A stretch of DNA of 64,000 bases from Ruminococcus bromii (GTDB lineage Bacteria > Bacillota > Clostridia > Oscillospirales > Acutalibacteraceae). The translations under genes and the position numbers were made by a program. The stretch is from NCBI RefSeq assembly GCF_002834225.1, contig NZ_NNSR01000069.1:1-64000 (forward strand). The letters run 5' to 3'. Positions 54,023-63,084 of this stretch are shown piece by piece (within the stretch, counting starts at the first letter, position 1; each line of letters starts with the position of its first letter). Below the pieces are notes generated by a model. That model saw only the letters and a program-made list of their open reading frames with translations, was not told where the DNA came from and did no database searches.

Positions 54023-56221
54023 ATGGCTGACAAAAAGAGATGTGTTGTCACGGGACTCGGACTTATTTGCGGCGTCGGTGACAATGTAAAGGATTGCTGG
54101 GATGCCGTAACACTCGGTCACTCCGGCATTGATGAGGTTAAGTCGGTTGACACCTCAAACTGTTATGCACACAAGGGTGCAGAGGTTGACAAGGCATCGT
54201 CAGAGCTTTCTCCCGAAAACTATGACCGTTCTTCCCTTCTCTGTATTCATGCCGCAAACGAGGCTTTTGAAGATGCAAACATTGACGCATCCGAAAAGAA
54301 CATCGGTGTTATTCTTGGCAGTTGTGTAGGCGGTGCGGCAAGCATTGACAAATATTACACAGACGAAATCAAGGGTGACGGCGGTAAAAAAGAAGATATT
54401 TTCAAAATGGGCGCTTCGGCAATTGCCAACAATGTTTCCGCTCATTTCGGACTTGAGGGCATTACCGCAAACATCGTCAACGCTTGTGCGGCAGGCACAA
54501 TGAGCATCGGCTATGCCTGTGACCTTATCCGTGAGGGCAAGGGGGATGTGTTCATTGCAGGCGGTTCGGACAGCTTTTCTTCACTTGCATTCAGCGGTTT
54601 CCACGCTCTCCATGCGCTTGACGAAAACGCCTGTTCCCCGTTCAATCACAGCACAGGTATCACGCTCGGCGAGGGTTCGGGTATTCTTGTAATCGAAAGC
54701 TACGATCACGCTGTTGAACGAGGCGCAAAGATTTACTGTGAAATTCTCGGTTCGGGTGTAAGCAGTGACGCTTACCACATTACCGCTCCCCGTCCCGACG
54801 GCGAAGGTCAGATGAGTGCAATCAGAAGGGCTGTTGAAAGCTCTGCTCTCAGTTTTGACGATATCGACTACATAAACGCACACGGAACGGGTACTGCCAA
54901 AAATGACGAGGCTGAATTTCTTTCACTTCACACACTTTTTGACGGCAACAACCACCTTTCTGTCAGCTCAACAAAATCTATGACAGGTCATTGCCTCGGT
55001 GCGGCCGGCTCAATTGAGGCTGTATTTTCCGTAAAAGCAATAAAAGAAAACCTCGTTCCGCCTACAATCGGCTACTCCGATGAGGATTTGAAGGTGCTTT
55101 CCGAAAAGGCGGGCAACATTGACTTTATTCCGAACAAGAGCCACACAAAAGATGTTCACTATGCAATGTCAAACTCATTTGCATTCGGCGGCAACAACGC
55201 AAGCATCATTTTCTCGGACAACGAGCATGATATTCCCGACAACAGTAAAAATGAAAAAATTTACATTACTGGCATTTCAAAGCTTACAGGCACAAGGACT
55301 GACGAACACAGCCTTAACTGCAATCTTACCTCCGAAGATTATGACAAACACGGAATCAAGGTTGCATTTTACAGAAAGCTTGACCGTTTCAGCCAGCTCC
55401 AGCTTTTGAGCGGTATGGACGCACTTGCAGACGCTGACATTAAAATTGACAAAGACAACGAATATAAAACAGGTATTGTAATCGGCACGGCTGACGGCCC
55501 TATGACCGAAATTGTTGATTTTCAAAAAAAGGCAATCACAAGAGGTACCGAAAAGGGCAGTGCTTTTTCATTCCCAAATACGGTTTACAATGCCGCAGGC
55601 GGTTATCTGAGCATTTTCTCAGGCATCAAGGGCTACAACGCAACTGTTGCAAACGGCAATCAGGCAGGACTGCAGAGTATTTGCTATGCCGCTGATATTC
55701 TTGCAGACGGCAACGAAAGCGTTATGCTTGCCGCAGGTACCGATGAAAATACAAAGACAAACCTTGAACTCTATACAAAGGCCGAATTGCTTGAAAAACC
55801 GCTCGGTGAGGGCTCTGTAACTCTCGTTCTTGAAACAGAGGAAAGTGCAAACGGCAGAAATGCACGCAAGTATGCAGAAATTAAGGGTTATGCACAGGCT
55901 CACCGCCCTGTATCGTATGACAACTCAGAGGTTGACAGCAAGGCTGTTGTTGAGGTTATCGAAAAGGCTTGTGTGAATGCCGGCATTGAGGCAGACAATA
56001 TCGACTTTGTATGCTGTGATGACAGGAAGATTATCAAGACGCTTATGCCATGCTATGATGTATCGCAGGAAATCGGCAATGCAAGAGCCGCAGCAAGCGC
56101 AATGACAGCGGCATATGCGGCTGAGCTTCTTTCTGACAGCGAGAAAAATTACGAATACGGACTTGCTCTTTCAATGGGTGCGGGCGGAACATACTCTGCC
56201 GTAATTCTGAAGAAAGCGTAA
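54023..56221 (+). CDS. Ketosynthase fused to chain-length-factor-like domain
   Basis: 732 residues, two thiolase-fold halves in one chain. Half 1 (about 1-400) has a full ketosynthase triad: Cys155 in NACAAGTMS, His287 in AHGTGTAKND and His323 in MTGHCLGAAG. Half 2 (about 410-732) aligns with it (FPNTVYNAAGGYLSI, then GNQAGLQSI) but has Asn545 at the cysteine position, followed by Gln546, and lacks HGTGT (CCDDRK in its place), like the chain-length factor of type II polyketide synthases. In known systems KS and CLF are normally separate. Activity would be iterative condensation on the cluster ACP. Confidence 0.88.
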   Translation: MADKKRCVVTGLGLICGVGDNVKDCWDAVTLGHSGIDEVKSVDTSNCYAHKGAEVDKASSELSPENYDRSSLLCIHAANEAFEDANIDASEKNIGVILGSCVGGAASIDKYYTDEIKGDGGKKEDIFKMGASAIANNVSAHFGLEGITANIVNACAAGTMSIGYACDLIREGKGDVFIAGGSDSFSSLAFSGFHALHALDENACSPFNHSTGITLGEGSGILVIESYDHAVERGAKIYCEILGSGVSSDAYHITAPRPDGEGQMSAIRRAVESSALSFDDIDYINAHGTGTAKNDEAEFLSLHTLFDGNNHLSVSSTKSMTGHCLGAAGSIEAVFSVKAIKENLVPPTIGYSDEDLKVLSEKAGNIDFIPNKSHTKDVHYAMSNSFAFGGNNASIIFSDNEHDIPDNSKNEKIYITGISKLTGTRTDEHSLNCNLTSEDYDKHGIKVAFYRKLDRFSQLQLLSGMDALADADIKIDKDNEYKTGIVIGTADGPMTEIVDFQKKAITRGTEKGSAFSFPNTVYNAAGGYLSIFSGIKGYNATVANGNQAGLQSICYAADILADGNESVMLAAGTDENTKTNLELYTKAELLEKPLGEGSVTLVLETEESANGRNARKYAEIKGYAQAHRPVSYDNSEVDSKAVVEVIEKACVNAGIEADNIDFVCCDDRKIIKTLMPCYDVSQEIGNARAAASAMTAAYAAELLSDSEKNYEYGLALSMGAGGTYSAVILKKA

Positions 56222-56236
56222 AAATCGGAGGTAAAT

Positions 56237-56971
56237 ATGAGCAAAACCGCTCTTGTAACAGGTTCATCAAGGGGCATTGGCAAGGCTTGCGCTTTAAAGC
56301 TTGCAGAGCTTGGATATGACATTGCCGTGAACTGCAATTCAAATTTAGAAATGGCTCAAAAGGCTGTTGACGAAATTACAGCACTCGGCAGAAAAGCCGT
56401 TGCCTACAAGGCAAACACGGCAGATATTGACGAAGTAAAGGATATGTTCCGCCGTATTCAGCAGGATTTCGGTGGAATTGATGTGCTTGTCAACAACGCA
56501 GGTGTGGTTGACGACGCTTACCTTTTGATGATTAAAGACGAGTCGCTTGAAAGAAGTCTTGACATTAATATCAAAGGATATTTCAATTGTGCAAGACAGG
56601 CATCGCTTAAAATGCTCCGCAAAAAGAGCGGAATCATCATCAACATTTCTTCCGTAAGCTCTGTTCTTGCAGTTGAAGGTCAGTCGGTTTACAGTGCAAC
56701 AAAGGGTGCGGTAAACGCTATGACTCACACGCTTGCAAAGGAACTTGCAAAGTACGGAATCAGAGTAAACGCAGTTGCACCCGGTTTTATCGAAACCGAA
56801 ATGATGAACGGCATTCCCGAAGAATTGCAGAAAAAGTATCTTGAGGCTATTCCCGAAAAGAGATTCGGCACAGTCCAGGATGTCGCAAATGTAGTCGGAC
56901 AGCTTTGCAGTGACGATTTTTCATATATGACAGGTCAGGTGCTTGTGCTTGACGGAGGACTCAGCTTATGA
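56237..56971 (+). CDS. FabG-type 3-oxoacyl-ACP reductase
   Basis: A 244-residue short-chain dehydrogenase. NADP loop TGSSRGIG (8-15), NNAG (87-90), catalytic Ser139, Tyr152 and Lys156 in INISSVSS and VYSATKG, all intact. It reduces the 3-keto group made by the ketosynthase. GGAGG precedes it; it overlaps the next gene. Confidence 0.93.
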   Translation: MSKTALVTGSSRGIGKACALKLAELGYDIAVNCNSNLEMAQKAVDEITALGRKAVAYKANTADIDEVKDMFRRIQQDFGGIDVLVNNAGVVDDAYLLMIKDESLERSLDINIKGYFNCARQASLKMLRKKSGIIINISSVSSVLAVEGQSVYSATKGAVNAMTHTLAKELAKYGIRVNAVAPGFIETEMMNGIPEELQKKYLEAIPEKRFGTVQDVANVVGQLCSDDFSYMTGQVLVLDGGLSL

Positions 56972-57423
56972 TGAATCTGCTTGAAATCAATCAGAGAATA
57001 AAACAAAGACCACCCTTTCAGATGATTGAGAGGGTGACCGAGCTTGAGCCGAATGTTTCGGCAACAGGTATAAAAAATGTGTCGGTGAACGAGCCGTATT
57101 TTGCAGGTCATTTTCCCGACACACCGATTATGCCGGGAGTATTGCTCATTGAATCTGCGGCACAGCTTTGCAGTCTTGTATTTGCTCCCGAAAGCGTTGA
57201 AAAGGACAAGTTATATGTTCTTCTAAAAGTCAAGGATTTCAAAATGCTCCGCCCCGTTATTCCTGGTGATACGCTTATTATCAGCGTAAATGTTACAATG
57301 TCAACAAAGTCGGCATTTGAATTTGCATGTGTCATCAAGGTTGACGGTGAAGTGAGAGCAAAGGGAAGTCTTTTGTTTACCACAATGGATAAAAATGCGG
57401 TTTACAAGCCGTCACAGGAGTGA
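56968..57423 (+). CDS. FabZ-type hotdog dehydratase
   Basis: 151 residues. GHFPDTPIMPGVLLIESAAQ carries His48 and Glu62, the catalytic pair of FabZ. It would dehydrate the 3-hydroxyacyl chain to trans-2-enoyl-ACP. The frame starts ATGATG overlapping the FabG stop; either Met may be used. Confidence 0.93.
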   Translation: MMNLLEINQRIKQRPPFQMIERVTELEPNVSATGIKNVSVNEPYFAGHFPDTPIMPGVLLIESAAQLCSLVFAPESVEKDKLYVLLKVKDFKMLRPVIPGDTLIISVNVTMSTKSAFEFACVIKVDGEVRAKGSLLFTTMDKNAVYKPSQE

Positions 57424-57425
57424 TT

Positions 57426-58130
57426 ATGAAAGTTCTCGTATTAAACGGTAGTCCAAAGGGCGAAAAAAGCAATACTCTCAACATTACAAAAGCATTTCTT
57501 GACGGCTTTTCAGCCGATACGGAAGTTGAATATATCACGGTTAAAAAGGAAACAATCAAGCCGTGTATGGGTTGCTTTTCGTGTTGGAGCAGAACACCCG
57601 GCGAATGTGTTATAAAGGACGATATGCAGAAAATCTACGAAAAGATTAATTCTGCCGATATTATCATTGAGAGCTTTCCGCTCTACTTTTTCGGTATGCC
57701 GTCACAGATGAAAGCATTAACCGACAGATGTCTGCCGTATATGCTCCCCTATTCGGGAAATGTTGCCGAGGACAAAGAAGCCTCTTTCCATGAACTGCGT
57801 GATGAAGCAATGCACGAAAAGAGGCTTTTGGTTATTACAACTTGCGGATATGTGAGCGCCGAACCGATGTATCCAGCACTTACAAAACAGCTTGATTTGA
57901 TTTGCGGTAACGGCAATTACACAATGATAAAATGCCCCGAGGGCGAGCTTTTTATTGCAGAAAAAGCTGAAAGGCAGAGAAAAGCATACCTTGATTCAAT
58001 CACGGAGGCAGGCAGGGAATTCTGCGAAAACCGCTGCCTTTGCGACGAAACAATGAAAAAAATTTCAAAGCCTATTCTCTCCCCCAAAGGATTCGAGGCA
58101 ATTACTAAGGCTCATTGGAAAATGAGTTAA
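57426..58130 (+). CDS. Flavodoxin-fold NAD(P)H-dependent FMN reductase
   Basis: About 234 residues. MKVLVLNGSPKGEKSNT is the FMN-phosphate loop. The cysteine-rich CMGCFSCWSRTPGECVIKDD is typical of the iron-sulfur-flavoprotein-like subgroup, although only part of that cluster site is present. AGGAG lies 5 bases before the ATG, and it directly follows the dehydratase, so it belongs to the cluster; it could act on the product as a reductase. Function unproven. Confidence 0.85.
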   Translation: MKVLVLNGSPKGEKSNTLNITKAFLDGFSADTEVEYITVKKETIKPCMGCFSCWSRTPGECVIKDDMQKIYEKINSADIIIESFPLYFFGMPSQMKALTDRCLPYMLPYSGNVAEDKEASFHELRDEAMHEKRLLVITTCGYVSAEPMYPALTKQLDLICGNGNYTMIKCPEGELFIAEKAERQRKAYLDSITEAGREFCENRCLCDETMKKISKPILSPKGFEAITKAHWKMS

Positions 58131-58712
58131 TCAGCTTTTCGGGCGAACATATTCGGACAATGCTCCGAGAACGAACTCGTTGACAGCGTCTGCAAGCTTT
58201 TCGGAGCTTTCTGCACAGCCGTCATTGAACCAACGGACATAAACCGAGATGAATCCCGAAACGACAAACTCAACAAGGTATTTGAGTTTTGTTTCATTTT
58301 TAAAATTAAGCACAGGTCTTATTGAAACCTCGATAAATCTTTTCAAAAGCTCAACAGAGCGGCCCGAGCCGAACACCTCGGGAGAATTTTTCAGAATTTT
58401 ATTAATCTGTTCTTTATTTTCAACAATGGAAAGACCGATAAAATTCAGCTGATTCACAAGATTGTTGCCGTCACGGTCGGATTTTTTCGCATGGCTGATA
58501 ACATCGTTGACTATATCGTAGTTGATATCATCGACAACATCCTGAACCGTGTTGTAGTGACGGTAAAAGGTTTTGCGGTTAATCATCGCCTTTTCTGCAA
58601 GCTCAGTCACCGTGATTTTGGAAACATTTTTTTCGGCAAGCAAATCAATCAGCGAATTTTTTATATTGGTTCTTGTTTTTACAATGCGAAGGTCAGTCAC
58701 ATTAGCGTCCAT
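58131..58712 (-). CDS. TetR-family regulator
   Basis: About 193 residues: helix-turn-helix ITVTELAEKAMINRKTFYRH, then a ligand-binding helical half. The start at MDANVTDL has GGGGTG 6 bases upstream. It is convergent with the lipid cluster and divergent from the patatin gene; it may control either. Confidence 0.9.
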   Translation of the reverse strand: MDANVTDLRIVKTRTNIKNSLIDLLAEKNVSKITVTELAEKAMINRKTFYRHYNTVQDVVDDINYDIVNDVISHAKKSDRDGNNLVNQLNFIGLSIVENKEQINKILKNSPEVFGSGRSVELLKRFIEVSIRPVLNFKNETKLKYLVEFVVSGFISVYVRWFNDGCAESSEKLADAVNEFVLGALSEYVRPKS

Positions 58713-58736
58713 ACTATCACCCCATAAAACAGTTTG

Positions 58737-58765
58737 ATTATAGCACCAAAAATTTTTTGAGTCAA
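58737..58765 (-). promoter_or_regulatory. Promoter of the TetR gene
   Basis: On the minus strand TTGACT (58765-58760), 17 bp, TATAAT (58742-58737). The patatin gene starts 12 bp beyond on the other strand; no separate plus-strand promoter is evident. Confidence 0.8.
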
Positions 58766-58776
58766 CGGAGGTCCTT

Positions 58777-59616
58777 ATGACAGGTCTGATAATTGAAGGC
58801 GGAGCAAGGCGAGGAATTTTTACCGCCGGTATAACCGACTGTCTGCTTGAAAACAAAATACACTTTGACTATGTTGCAGGAGTTTCGGCGGGAGCTGAGG
58901 TCGCTCTTGATTTTACCGCAAAACAGGAAGGTCGTTCTCGCAGGGTTATTATGCCCCACAGAACAGGAGATTTTTCGGTTCTCGGTTTTCTTTCAATGGA
59001 TCTTGACAATATGATTTACAGATTTCCTTATCAGGACTATCCGTTCGATTTCGATACATTTTTTGCGTCAGATACAAACTGCGAATTTGTGGCAACCGAC
59101 TGCGTAACAGGCAAGGCAAAATATTTTTCCGAGAACAAAAGCGAACAGCGATTGCTTGACTCCGTAAGAGCGTCCTGCACAGTTCCTATTCTCTATCAGA
59201 TAAGCGAATTTGAGGGCGGAAAGTATGTTGACGGCAGTATTGCCGACGCTGTTCCCTTTGACCGTGCGTTTGAACAGGGCTGTTCCCGTGTGCTTGTGCT
59301 TTTGACAAAGCCCGAAAATGAGCCTTGCACGGACTATCGCAAGTTTGAATTTTTAATCAACAAAAAATACAAGGACTATCCGAACCTCATCAACGCTCTT
59401 ATGACGAGATTTGACCGCTATAATGAGCAATGCAAAAGAATGAAACAGCTTGAGGAAGACGGCAGACTTATGGTACTCCGCCCGTCACACAAGTATGTAA
59501 AATCATTTGAGATGAACACGGATGTGCTTGACGAGGCATATAACGCCGGCAAAAATCTTGCCAAAGAAAAGCTTGCCGAAATTGAAGATTTCCTCAATGT
59601 TCTCGAAAAGAAATAA
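58777..59616 (+). CDS. Patatin-like phospholipase
   Basis: 279 residues. The oxyanion loop is EGGARRGIF, the nucleophile elbow GVSAGAEVAL (Ser in GVSAG) and the catalytic Asp in VDGSIADAVP, the full Ser-Asp dyad of bacterial patatins. It probably hydrolyses acyl esters of lipids. AACGGAGG lies upstream. Confidence 0.93.
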   Translation: MTGLIIEGGARRGIFTAGITDCLLENKIHFDYVAGVSAGAEVALDFTAKQEGRSRRVIMPHRTGDFSVLGFLSMDLDNMIYRFPYQDYPFDFDTFFASDTNCEFVATDCVTGKAKYFSENKSEQRLLDSVRASCTVPILYQISEFEGGKYVDGSIADAVPFDRAFEQGCSRVLVLLTKPENEPCTDYRKFEFLINKKYKDYPNLINALMTRFDRYNEQCKRMKQLEEDGRLMVLRPSHKYVKSFEMNTDVLDEAYNAGKNLAKEKLAEIEDFLNVLEKK

Positions 59617-59651
59617 TCAAAACAACAAGTTACATTAATATATCTTCCCAA

Positions 59652-59688
59652 AAAGCAAGGTGCAATTTCGTGCCTTGCTTTCTTTTTA
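59652..59688 (+). terminator. Terminator after patatin gene
   Basis: AAAGCAAGG (59652-59660) / CCTTGCTTT (59673-59681) then CTTTTTA. Confidence 0.88.
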
Positions 59689-59811
59689 TATGCAATTTCA
59701 ACAAGTAAAAAGTGTTCAATATGTGACTTATTCCAATTAAATAACAATAGTATTGTATAATGTCAAAAAATATGGTATATTCAGCATATATTTTAAAACA
59801 CGGAGATTTAT

Positions 59812-60363
59812 ATGAAAAAGCAACTAATGATTTTTGACTTTGTGTGTCTTGGAATCGGAGCAATTTTTTTGACTTTCGTCGCCATACTTCAAAATTGCGG
59901 TATAAGCATTACCAATGGAAGTGTAATCGGAATTGTCATAACAGTGCTTTTGTTTACTCTGATATTACTTAGCACAGCTAATGTACTCGGCTTTGACTGT
60001 ACCGTTTCAAACATAACTTTTTTAAGACCAATATTACTGTTCATTGCGTTATACATTTTTTATTGTATGCCGTTTATGGGCTTTTTCGGAAAGTCGGGAA
60101 ATGTGTGGAATAACATAATGATTGCATCTTTAGGCATTATGGCATCAAGATTTTTCTTTTATATTTCAAAATCAGCAATGGCTGAAAAAATGGTAAAATC
60201 ACCCTTTGTTTACACTAAAGGTGCTAAAAAATTTTCAAAAGCAGAGTCGTTCTTTAAATTCTTTTCGGTTTTTATCGTTGCAATGACCGTAGCAATGATA
60301 ATACTTAACATAACCACAAATGATATAGATATGACAAGCGTATTTTCCCGTTCATTCAAATAA
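59812..60363 (+). CDS. Hypothetical membrane protein
   Basis: 183 residues with about five hydrophobic segments (DFVCLGIGAIFLTFVAI, IGIVITVLLFTLILL, LLFIALYIFYCMPFMGFF, ASLGIMASRFFFYI and FFSVFIVAMTVAMIIL). I recognise no family. It is flanked by terminators on both sides and has GGAG upstream of the ATG, so it is an independent gene. Confidence 0.7.
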   Translation: MKKQLMIFDFVCLGIGAIFLTFVAILQNCGISITNGSVIGIVITVLLFTLILLSTANVLGFDCTVSNITFLRPILLFIALYIFYCMPFMGFFGKSGNVWNNIMIASLGIMASRFFFYISKSAMAEKMVKSPFVYTKGAKKFSKAESFFKFFSVFIVAMTVAMIILNITTNDIDMTSVFSRSFK

Positions 60364-60368
60364 CAAAC

Positions 60369-60405
60369 ACGGAGCAGAAATTAAAATCTACTCCGTTAAT
60401 TTTTT
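60369..60405 (+). terminator. Terminator after hypothetical membrane gene
   Basis: ACGGAGCAGA / TCTACTCCGT with one mismatch (60369-60378 / 60387-60396), then TAATTTTTT. Confidence 0.7.
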
Positions 60406-60424
60406 ATTTCAAAAAACAATTCAA

Positions 60425-60490
60425 TTGACAACCAAATCATTATGCAGTATGATTGTATTAACAGATAAACTTGGCTTTAGGTCAAGACCT
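60425..60490 (+). promoter_or_regulatory. MerR gene promoter and dyad
   Basis: TTGACA (60425-60430), 17 bp, TATGAT (60448-60453). The palindrome AGGTCAAGACCT (60479-60490) lies in the leader, 24 bases before the ATG, and is a plausible MerR binding site. Confidence 0.65.
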
Positions 60491-60514
60491 TTTAGAATGT
60501 TTCGGAGTGATTTT

Positions 60515-60964
60515 ATGTACACAATCGGTCAGGTATCTCAGATGTGCGGTATTCCTGTTTCAACCCTGCGTTACTACGATAAAGAGGGACTTTTTCCGCA
60601 TATGGAGAGGGTGTCGGGTATCCGCAGATTTTCCGACAGAGAGCTTGAAACACTCCGCATAATTGACTGCCTCAAAAAATCTGGACTTGAAATCAGGGAA
60701 ATAAGAAAATTTATGCAATGGTGCGCCGAGGGCAGTTCGTCCTATCCGCAAAGGCGAGAACTTTTTGAAAATCAGAAAAAAACCGTAGAAAAGGAAATTG
60801 AGCGTCTTCAAAAGACGCTTGATATGCTCCGCTTTAAGTGCTGGTACTACGATACTGCCATTGCTGACGGCAACGAGGACAGAATCAACGAAATGCTCCC
60901 GAACAATCTTCCCGATGATATTCAAATGCTGTATGACCATGCCCACAGCGATGACGAAGATTAA
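60515..60964 (+). CDS. MerR-family regulator
   Basis: 149 residues: winged helix MYTIGQVSQMCGIPVSTLRY with YDKEGLFPHMER following, then a long dimerisation coiled coil and a short C-terminal segment FKCWYYDTAIADGNED. This MerR subgroup has no metal-binding cysteines and often stands beside oxidoreductases, though none is adjacent here. Start chosen by GGAGTG 5 bases upstream. Confidence 0.92.
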   Translation: MYTIGQVSQMCGIPVSTLRYYDKEGLFPHMERVSGIRRFSDRELETLRIIDCLKKSGLEIREIRKFMQWCAEGSSSYPQRRELFENQKKTVEKEIERLQKTLDMLRFKCWYYDTAIADGNEDRINEMLPNNLPDDIQMLYDHAHSDDED

Positions 60965-60992
60965 TTTTGATAATTTGTAAATTCACAGAATT

Positions 60993-61020
60993 ACGCTCTC
61001 CAAACGGAGGGCGTTTTATT
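60993..61020 (+). terminator. Terminator after MerR gene
   Basis: 9-bp stem with one G-U: ACGCTCTCC (60993-61001) / GGAGGGCGT (61006-61014), then TTTATTTT. Confidence 0.85.
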
Positions 61021-61030
61021 TTGTGCTATT

Positions 61031-61222
61031 TTATTTTGTTCCGAAATATTTTATGTAGCTTTCAATGTTTCCGTTGATTTCTTCAAAAATTTTCCGCACC
61101 CCGTCAATGCCTAAATTCTCATGATAAACCTTTGCTCTGCCCTCTCTGTCAATTTCAATCAGCAAAACATTCTCACCGTCAACCTCAGCATAAACATTGC
61201 ACGATAACTCAGGATATTTCAC
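61031..61222 (-). CDS. Small hypothetical protein
   Basis: 63 residues, soluble: YPELSCNVYAEVDGENVLLI then REGRAKVYHENLGIDGV. It has a plausible RBS (GAGGTGG / AGGTG) before the ATG. No family recognised; the regular beta-hairpin-then-helix look and RBS favour a real gene. Confidence 0.65.
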   Translation of the reverse strand: MKYPELSCNVYAEVDGENVLLIEIDREGRAKVYHENLGIDGVRKIFEEINGNIESYIKYFGTK

Positions 61223-61360
61223 CTAACCACCTCGGTAATTTATATGAAGTCAAAGGGTTGTCTGTTGCAAAACATTGAACAGAAAAAATTTTTATGATAA
61301 AATTTCAATATACTGTAACAAAACAGCAATTTGCGGATTTAATATACGGGAGGTGACAAA

Positions 61361-61843
61361 GTGCCATTTGAAGAATTTTACAGACAAAACTTTAAAACAG
61401 TTTACGGATTTCTGATTAAACTCTGTAAAAACAGTGACCTTGCAGAGGAATTGACTGCCGAAACTTTTCTTAAAGCATTTGAACATTACAAAAGCTACAA
61501 CAAAAAGTACAAGCCCTCAACATGGCTTTGTGCCATTGCCAAAAACGAATATTTAAAATACCTGCGTAAGCAAAAGAAAATTGATGGTTTTGACAATGCA
61601 GAAATTGCCGACATCAGCAATTTAGAAGAAAAGCTTTCGGATAAAGACACGGCATTGCGAATACATAAATATCTGCATATTCTTGATGAACCGTATCGTG
61701 AGGTCTTTATTTTAAAAGTTTTTGCAGAGCTGTCATATAAGGAAATTGCCGAAATTTTCAGCAAAAAAGAAACATGGGTACGAGTCACCTATTACCGTGC
61801 AAAAGTCAAATTATTGGAAAGGCTTGGTGATGATAATGAATAA
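61361..61843 (+). CDS. ECF-type sigma-70 factor
   Basis: 160 residues. Region 2 is LAEELTAETFLKAFEHYKSY and region 4 is LSYKEIAEIFSKKETWVRVT with the YYRAKVKLLERL tail. GTG start with GGGAGGTGA 5 bases upstream. It overlaps the next gene, a membrane anti-sigma factor, the usual ECF operon form. No auto-regulated promoter pair was clear in 61223-61360. Confidence 0.92.
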   Translation: MPFEEFYRQNFKTVYGFLIKLCKNSDLAEELTAETFLKAFEHYKSYNKKYKPSTWLCAIAKNEYLKYLRKQKKIDGFDNAEIADISNLEEKLSDKDTALRIHKYLHILDEPYREVFILKVFAELSYKEIAEIFSKKETWVRVTYYRAKVKLLERLGDDNE

Positions 61844-62546
61844 AAACTGCAACATAGTGCGTGATTTAATTCCTTTGTATTCCGATAATACCGCAAGTGA
61901 TGAAAGCAGAAAATTTATTGAGGAGCATTGCCGTACTTGCGATGAATGCAATCGTATTTTATCACTTTCAAAAACCGAAATTGACAAAACGGCACACCTT
62001 GACGATGAAATTAACAGCGTATGGAAAAGTATTGAAAAGCAGAACAAAAAGAAAAGAATAATTAAAGTTGCAATTGCGGCTATTTTGGTTACTGTTCTTA
62101 TCCCCTTAATTATTATCGGGGCAAATTATATGTACGGTGCTGACAACACAGATACAGCGAAAAGCCCATATTTCAGCGACGAAATGCTAAATGAATTTGA
62201 CAAGGGATATTCACAATCGGACCAAAAACAGCTTGAACCGCTTTTGAATGATATAAAAAATGTTATTGATTTCAACGGTGAATATGAAACCGCCAAAGGA
62301 AAATTCGGAGAACTTGCGTATTATTCATATGACCGTGTTGAGGGCGATTACACAGTCAAAGCTAAGGTTGAATTGAACTCCGCAAAGCTTTACACAGACA
62401 CTGGATATATGTGGATTGAATACACAAAGGATTTATACACAGAGGACGGAACTTTTTGGATGACAACCGAACCCGTAAAATCACGAATTACCGTAATCAA
62501 TAAAGACGGTGAATGGACAGCGGTCAATATTCAGTCGGAACAGTAA
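61836..62546 (+). CDS. Membrane anti-sigma factor with zinc motif
   Basis: About 236 residues. The cytoplasmic N terminus has the ZAS motif H-x3-C-x2-C as EEHCRTCDEC, then a single membrane helix (VAIAAILVTVLIPLIIIGAN) and an extracellular domain of about 130 residues. It should hold the ECF sigma factor until a signal outside triggers release. Start ambiguous between ATG 61830 and ATG 61836. Confidence 0.9.
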   Translation: MNKNCNIVRDLIPLYSDNTASDESRKFIEEHCRTCDECNRILSLSKTEIDKTAHLDDEINSVWKSIEKQNKKKRIIKVAIAAILVTVLIPLIIIGANYMYGADNTDTAKSPYFSDEMLNEFDKGYSQSDQKQLEPLLNDIKNVIDFNGEYETAKGKFGELAYYSYDRVEGDYTVKAKVELNSAKLYTDTGYMWIEYTKDLYTEDGTFWMTTEPVKSRITVINKDGEWTAVNIQSEQ

Positions 62547-62606
62547 GGCTTGTTTTAAATACACAGATGTGTTATACTCGGGTTAGAAACTGAAAGAGGC
62601 AGAGTT

Positions 62607-63017
62607 ATGGTAAGAGAAATTGTACATGATCCTATGTTTTTACAGAGAAAGTCGGAGGACGCAACACAGGCCGATTTGCAGACGGCACAGGATTTGCTTG
62701 ACACACTCAGGGCAAATTTTGACCGTTGTGTGGGCATGGCGGCTAACATGATAGGCGTTGCAAAAAAGATAATCGCAGTTAATGACAACGGAAAATATCT
62801 TGTTATGTTCAATCCCGAAATTATTAGCAAGTTCGGTGAATTTGAAACCGAGGAAGGCTGTCTTTCGCTTGACGGCGAACGCAAAACAGTTCGTTACAAA
62901 ACGATAAAAGTAAAATATTTCAACGAAAATTTCAAGCAGATAAAACGCAGTTTTTCAGACTTTACCGCACAGATTATTCAACATGAAATTGACCATTGCA
63001 ACGGGATTCTGATTTAA
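62607..63017 (+). CDS. Peptide deformylase-like protein
   Basis: 136 residues. Zinc ligands are Cys in EEGCLSLDG and the two His in QHEIDHCNG, with the catalytic Glu of HEIDH. The first motif, normally GxGLAAxQ, reads VGMAANMIG, so the catalytic Gln is replaced by Met. It is shorter than housekeeping deformylases and may have a different or weaker activity. Confidence 0.85.
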   Translation: MVREIVHDPMFLQRKSEDATQADLQTAQDLLDTLRANFDRCVGMAANMIGVAKKIIAVNDNGKYLVMFNPEIISKFGEFETEEGCLSLDGERKTVRYKTIKVKYFNENFKQIKRSFSDFTAQIIQHEIDHCNGILI

Positions 63018-63039
63018 AGTTAATACAAATCCTTCTCTC

Positions 63040-63084
63040 CCCGACAGTCACACGGTACAATGTGTGGCTGTCGGGTTTTTTTTT
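63040..63084 (+). terminator. Terminator after deformylase gene
   Basis: 14-bp stem CCCGACAGTCACAC (63040-63053) / GTGTGGCTGTCGGG (63062-63075) with one G-T pair, followed by nine T. Confidence 0.95.
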
